From NCBI RefSeq assembly GCF_012034245.1, contig NZ_JAATEO010000012.1:1-64000 (forward strand): a stretch of DNA of 64,000 nucleotides. The letters run 5' to 3'. The notes beneath the pieces were generated by a model, which saw only the letters and a program-made list of their open reading frames with translations, was not told the DNA's origin and did no database searches. Made by a program: the position numbers and the translations under genes. Shown here one piece after another: positions 60,557 to 64,000 of this stretch. Positions within the stretch are counted from its first letter, which is position 1. Each line of letters starts with the position of its first letter. The stretch is from Micromonospora thermarum. Lineage in GTDB: Bacteria > Actinomycetota > Actinomycetes > Mycobacteriales > Micromonosporaceae.

Positions 60557-60579
60557 CCCCGTACCGAAGGGAGGCCCGG

Positions 60580-61170
60580 ATGCGGACGCTCCGGCGCGGC
60601 ACCATGGCGGCCGTGCTGGTGGCCGCCCTGCTGGGCACCGCCGCCTGCGGCGGTGACGGTGCGACCACCGCCGCGACCGGCGACGTGGCGTCCCCGACCC
60701 CCGCAGCCGCTACGCCCGCCGCGACGGGCTCGCCCTCGGCGGCGAGCGCGTCGCCGCGGCCCGCCACCGTGCCGGAGACGCTGCGCTTCACGGCGAAGAC
60801 CCTCGACGGCGCGGCCTTCGACGCCGCCGCGCTGGCCGGCAAACCGGTGGTGTTGTGGTTCTGGGCGCCCTGGTGCGCCACCTGCGCGAGTCAGGCGTGG
60901 ACGGTCGCCGAGGTGGCACCCCGGTACCGCGACACCGTGCCCGTCGTGGGCGTCGCCGGCCTCGGGCAGCAGAAGGCCATGAAGGACTTCGTCACGGAGT
61001 TCGAGCTGGCCGGGGTGCCGCAGCTCGACGACCGGGCGGGCGCGCTGTGGCGCCGCTTCGAGGTCGCCGAGCAGAGCACCTTCGTCATCCTCGACCACAC
61101 CGGCCGAGTAATCCACCAGGGCTTCCTCGACGGCGAGGACCTAACCCGCCGCCTGGCGTCCCTCGCCTGA
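60580..61170 (+). CDS. TlpA/ResA-like thioredoxin lipoprotein
   Basis: A 196-aa exported thiol-disulfide protein. The lipobox-like end of the signal peptide is LLGTAACGG near 21-28; a Ser/Thr/Pro linker follows. The redox motif WCATC is near 97-101 (WAPWCATCASQAW). It probably acts outside the membrane, for example in reduction of heme or cytochrome thiols. AAGGGAGG precedes the ATG by 5 bases. It closes the redox operon. Confidence 0.88.
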   Translation: MRTLRRGTMAAVLVAALLGTAACGGDGATTAATGDVASPTPAAATPAATGSPSAASASPRPATVPETLRFTAKTLDGAAFDAAALAGKPVVLWFWAPWCATCASQAWTVAEVAPRYRDTVPVVGVAGLGQQKAMKDFVTEFELAGVPQLDDRAGALWRRFEVAEQSTFVILDHTGRVIHQGFLDGEDLTRRLASLA

Positions 61171-61199
61171 CCCAGTCCCCGCTCCCCGCTCCCCGCTCC

Positions 61200-61274
61200 C
61201 CGCGATCTTGCACTTGTGGCCCTTGATCTGTCCCGTTCGCGGCTTTCGTCGGGGCGGAAAGTGCAAGATCGCGG
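61200..61274. repeat. Extragenic palindrome, CGCGATCTTGCA type (2)
   Basis: Arms CCGCGATCTTGCACTT (61200-61215) and its exact complement (61259-61274) flank about 43 bases containing further GC inverted parts. It sits between convergent tlpA-like and serS genes. The arm core is the same as at 41728-41801. Confidence 0.8.
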
Positions 61275-61286
61275 CGGAGAAGGGGG

Positions 61287-62570
61287 TCAGCGGGGGGTGA
61301 GGCGGTCGGTACCTACGCGGTTCTGGAGGGGCTCGGGGATCACGACGCTGCCGTCGGGCTGCTGGAACTGCTCCAGGATCGCCGGGAAGAGGCGGCTCGT
61401 CGCCAGGGCCGAGCCGTTGAGCGTGTGCACGAAGCGGGTCTGCTTGCCGCCCGGCTCCCGGTAGCGGATCGCCGCCCGCCGGGCCTGGTAGTCACCGGCC
61501 CAGGAGACCGACGACACCTCCTTGTACTTGCCGGTGCTCGGCATCCACACCTCGATGTCGAGGGTCTTCTTCATCGCCGCGCTGGCGTCGCCGGCCGACA
61601 GCAGGCTGCGCTGGTAGTGCAGCCCCAGCTTCTCCACCAGGCTCTCGGCGTGGGCGACCATCTCCTCGTGCGCCGCCTCGGCCTGCTCCGGCAGCGTGAA
61701 CTGGAAGATCTCCACCTTGTTGAACTGGTGGCCGCGCACCGTGCCGCGCTCGTCCGAGTGCGACCCGCCCGCCTCCCGGCGGTAGCAGGGGGTGTACGCG
61801 AAGGCCTTCAGCGGCAGCTTCGCCGTGTCCAGGATCTCGTCCTGGAACGCCCCGAGGATCGCCGTCTCGGCGGTCGGCAGCAGGAACTGCCCGCGCGGCG
61901 CCGACGCCCGGTCCACGTGGTAGACGTCCTCGGTGAACTTCGGGAACTGGCCGGCGGCGAAGCCGGCGCTCTCCAGCAGCAGGTGCGGCGGCAGCAGGAA
62001 CTCGTAGCCGGCCTTGACGTTCTCGTCGATGAAGAAGTTGAGCAGTGCCCACTCCAGCCGGGCGCCCACGCCGGTGTACATCCAGAAGCCGGAACCGCCG
62101 AGCTTGACGCCCCGCTCGTGGTCGACCAGCCCGAGCATCCGGGACAGCTCGACATGGTCGCGGACCTTCTCGATCGCCGGAGGCTCGCCGAACGTCTTGA
62201 CGACCCGGTTGGCCTCCTTGCCGCCGGGCACGACGTCGTCGGCCGGCAGGTTGGGCAGCTCGCTCATCCGGTCGCGCAGGCGGGCCTGCGTCTCGTCCAG
62301 CTCGGCCTCCAGCTCGGTGAGCCCCTTGCGGCCGGCCTCTGGGGCGGCGACCTCGGGCTCCCGGCCGGCGCGCTTGGCCTCCGCGTACGCCCGGGCCTCG
62401 GCCTTGCGGCGCTGGCGCTCGCCGTCGATCTCGGTGATCAGGCTGCGCCGCTGCTGGTCCAGCTGCTGGATCTCGTCCAGCGCGCGGCTCACCTCCGCCG
62501 GGTCCATCCGCTTGGCCAGCGCGGACGCCACCGCGTCGCGATCCTTCCGGATCAACTCCATGTCGAGCAT
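61287..62570 (-). CDS. serS: Seryl-tRNA synthetase, atypical form
   Basis: A 427-aa class II seryl-tRNA synthetase. The N-terminal coiled-coil arm (about 30-110), LLPPHLLLESAGFAAGQFPK, LLPTAETAILGAF, CYRREAGGSHSDERG and the C-terminal RFVHTLNGSALATSR are all present, so it should charge tRNA-Ser. In the motif region where most bacterial SerRS read SSCSNFxDFQARR, this protein reads EVSSVSWAGDYQARR near 352. It is clearly unlike the usual actinobacterial SerRS, so it may be a second, resistance-type SerRS or a lineage form. The start is ATG 62570. Confidence 0.9.
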   Translation of the reverse strand: MLDMELIRKDRDAVASALAKRMDPAEVSRALDEIQQLDQQRRSLITEIDGERQRRKAEARAYAEAKRAGREPEVAAPEAGRKGLTELEAELDETQARLRDRMSELPNLPADDVVPGGKEANRVVKTFGEPPAIEKVRDHVELSRMLGLVDHERGVKLGGSGFWMYTGVGARLEWALLNFFIDENVKAGYEFLLPPHLLLESAGFAAGQFPKFTEDVYHVDRASAPRGQFLLPTAETAILGAFQDEILDTAKLPLKAFAYTPCYRREAGGSHSDERGTVRGHQFNKVEIFQFTLPEQAEAAHEEMVAHAESLVEKLGLHYQRSLLSAGDASAAMKKTLDIEVWMPSTGKYKEVSSVSWAGDYQARRAAIRYREPGGKQTRFVHTLNGSALATSRLFPAILEQFQQPDGSVVIPEPLQNRVGTDRLTPR

Positions 62571-62688
62571 GCTGCTCCGTACGCCTCCGTCCGGACGTCA
62601 GGTGGACCTCCAGATGCTACCGTCGCGCCCCGGTCGCTCCGGGCCCGGTCTCGTCGCCGGCGCCGGGCGCCCGGGCCACGACGGCCCG

Positions 62689-63795
62689 TCAGAGGCGGAT
62701 CGGCATCAGGATCGAGAAGGCGTCGGCGTCGTCCGGACGGCGGACGGCCAGCGGCGCGATCGGGCCGTCCAGCTCCAGGACGAGCTGGCCCCGGCCGCCC
62801 GCGTCGAGGGCCTGGAGCAGGTAGCCGGCGTTCACCCCGATCCGGAACGCGTCCCCGGTCAGCTCGTCCTCGCCGTACAGGCGTACCCCGCCCCGGCCGT
62901 CCGGGCCGAGCACACTCACCGGCAGCGGGGCGCCACCGTGCTCCCGGTGGACGACGGGAGCGTCCGGGCTGGTGAGGGCCGCGCGCAGGGCCGCCACGTC
63001 GACGGTCGCGCGGTGCGCCGGGCCGCCGGGCGTCGCGCGCAGCAGGCGCCGGTGGTCCGGGAAGTCGTACGGCAGCGTGTCGGCGTCGACCGTACGCCCG
63101 GCGACCGTGACCGCGACGGTGCCGTCGCCGACGGTCAGCCGCACGTCCCCGGCGGTGTCGAGCAGCGCGCGTGTCGCGTCGATGAAGCCGGCCGGGACCA
63201 GGGCGCGGACGGCCGGCCCGTCCACGTCGGCGCCGACCCGGGCCAGGGCCATCCGGTACCGGTCGGTGCCGACCAACTGCACCCCGTCGGTGTCCACGTC
63301 GAGGAGCACACCGGTCAGCGCCGGCAGGTCGGGATCGGTGCCCACCGCGAAGCGGACCGCGTCCACGGCGGCGGCCAGGTCGGTGCCGGACAGGGTGAGG
63401 TGGGTGGTCATCGGCTGCTCCTCGGGATCGACGAGGGTACGGATCCGGGAGAGCTCGCGGCGGGCATCGGCGAGACCGTCCTCGAGGCGGCGCAGGTGCG
63501 CGTCCAGCAGCCGGTGCGCGACCGCCGGCTCGGACCGCACCGCCGCGGCGATCTCGGGCACCGGCATGCCGACCCGGCGCAGCCCGGCGACCAGCCGGGC
63601 CGGACGCACCTGGTCGTCGGTGTACCACCGGTAGCCGGTCACCGGGTCGACGCGGGCCGGCACCAGCACCCCGGCCGAGTCGTAGAACCGCAGGGCACTG
63701 ACGGTCAGCCCGCTGGCCCGGGCCAGCTCACCGATGCTGCGCAGGTCGCTCTCCACGGCGGTCGATCCTGTGTCCTCGAGCAGGTCGAGGGTCAA
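62689..63795 (-). CDS. MerR regulator fused to sliding-clamp-like domain
   Basis: A 368-aa two-domain protein. Residues about 18-125 are a MerR DNA-binding module (IGELARASGLTVSALRFYD, VDPVTGYRWYTDDQV). Residues about 130-368 resemble the DNA polymerase III beta clamp fold (FAVGTDPDLPALTGVLLDVD, VQLVGTDRYRMALARV, DAFSILMPIRL), including the typical C-terminal MPxRL. The canonical clamp has three such repeats; here about two are visible. TTG 63795 overlaps the upstream stop; GTG 63756 is an alternative. The function is unknown. Confidence 0.8.
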   Translation of the reverse strand: MTLDLLEDTGSTAVESDLRSIGELARASGLTVSALRFYDSAGVLVPARVDPVTGYRWYTDDQVRPARLVAGLRRVGMPVPEIAAAVRSEPAVAHRLLDAHLRRLEDGLADARRELSRIRTLVDPEEQPMTTHLTLSGTDLAAAVDAVRFAVGTDPDLPALTGVLLDVDTDGVQLVGTDRYRMALARVGADVDGPAVRALVPAGFIDATRALLDTAGDVRLTVGDGTVAVTVAGRTVDADTLPYDFPDHRRLLRATPGGPAHRATVDVAALRAALTSPDAPVVHREHGGAPLPVSVLGPDGRGGVRLYGEDELTGDAFRIGVNAGYLLQALDAGGRGQLVLELDGPIAPLAVRRPDDADAFSILMPIRL

Positions 63796-64000
63796 GCCGC
63801 GGCGCGCACGCGGAAGTCGATGCCGGCCTTCTGGAGCCGGTCCAGCAGGGCGTCGCCCATGGCCGTCACCGGGGTGACCTGGCCGGACGTCGGGGGCAGG
63901 TCGTCCAGGGCGAGGCAGAGCGCCGACTCGGCGAGCATCTTCGCGGTCTCGTCGTAGCCGGGGTCGCCGCCGGACACCTCGGTCTCCACCCGCCGCCCGC
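63792..64000 (-). CDS. Saccharopine-dehydrogenase-like protein, C-terminal part
   Basis: The frame is open from the right edge to the stop at 63792 and overlaps the MerR-clamp start by 4 bases. The 65 residues visible (GDPGYDETAKMLAESALCLA, TPVTAMGDALLDRLQKAG) match the C-terminus of the saccharopine-dehydrogenase/trans-acting enoyl reductase family. The start lies outside the window. If the pair is coupled, the fused regulator may control this oxidoreductase. Confidence 0.75.
   Translation of the reverse strand, partial: GRRVETEVSGGDPGYDETAKMLAESALCLALDDLPPTSGQVTPVTAMGDALLDRLQKAGIDFRVRAAA

Noticed and set aside
1..64000. CRISPR arrays, tRNA, rRNA, riboswitches, transposases
   Set aside because: No regularly spaced repeats, no cloverleaf with anticodon stem, no known aptamer core and no DDE transposase motif were recognised.

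Overview
The window is very GC-rich with strong codon-position bias, GTG/TTG starts and ATGA/GTGA stop-start overlaps. Its gene content is filamentous-actinomycete: SARP/BTAD regulator, DUF2637, ECF41 and ECF42 sigma factors, an F420-dependent oxidoreductase and a rifamycin phosphotransferase. Extragenic palindromes of the CGCGATCTTGCA type suggest a Micromonospora or close relative. No rRNA, tRNA, CRISPR array, intact integrase or intact insertion sequence was seen.

Layout. (1) 100-17745 looks like a composite accessory or defence island. From the left, on the minus strand: a secretion-like module (two-domain FtsK/SpoIIIE ATPase, coiled-coil membrane protein, WXG100-sized helical protein, two unknown proteins), a Ser/Thr kinase with a TPR-like tail whose start overlaps the end of hsdR, then a complete type I restriction-modification operon (hsdR, hsdS, hsdM) preceded by an unusual HTH-N6-methyltransferase-like protein. 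A shared control region separates this operon from a divergent DUF6119/TIGR04141-type gene with a small leader ORF. (2) 17993-23700 is mobile-element debris: a BTAD protein, DUF2637 protein and partner, a multiply frameshifted helicase-like pseudogene, a vapBC toxin-antitoxin pair, and a second decayed copy of the element's control region. (3) 23752-28660 holds two small regulated redox/detoxification groups: MarR with quinone-oxidoreductase, esterase and isochorismatase-like genes, and an SDR with TetR. (4) 29242-31952 is a rifamycin phosphotransferase gene with a near-consensus rifamycin-associated element.

(5) 31993-44222 is ordinary accessory chromosome: methyltransferases, an ECF41 sigma factor, XRE-cupin, TrxB-like flavoprotein, Uma2 protein, a large DUF4153-like membrane protein, a secreted repeat protein, and an ECF42 sigma factor with its YCII/DGPF partner next to a reductase gene broken by an in-frame amber codon. 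(6) 44826-50563 contains an Ig-like/glycosidase-like pair, a tetracycline-type ribosomal protection GTPase, and an ArsR-SRPBCC pair that appears to be leaderless and autoregulated, divergent from an F420 oxidoreductase. (7) 50756-61170 has a truncated lactone oxidase, an uncharacterised 499-aa protein coupled to a NUDIX hydrolase, an M50-CBS protease, an L,D-transpeptidase, a secreted alpha-amylase with a LacI-type operator, and a redox operon (heme membrane protein, NuoF-ferredoxin fusion, TlpA lipoprotein). (8) 61287-64000 has an atypical seryl-tRNA synthetase, a MerR regulator fused to a DNA sliding-clamp-like domain, and the C-terminal end of a saccharopine-dehydrogenase-like gene leaving the window.

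Functional reading: the left third is the most promising for an undescribed system, because restriction, a kinase, an FtsK secretion-like module, a probably non-canonical methyltransferase-like regulator and a sporadically distributed protein are packed together. Several compact regulatory circuits can be read directly from inverted repeats overlapping promoters (MarR, TetR, VapB, ArsR, rifamycin element, ECF sigma promoters). All family names are from sequence recognition; no database search was possible.
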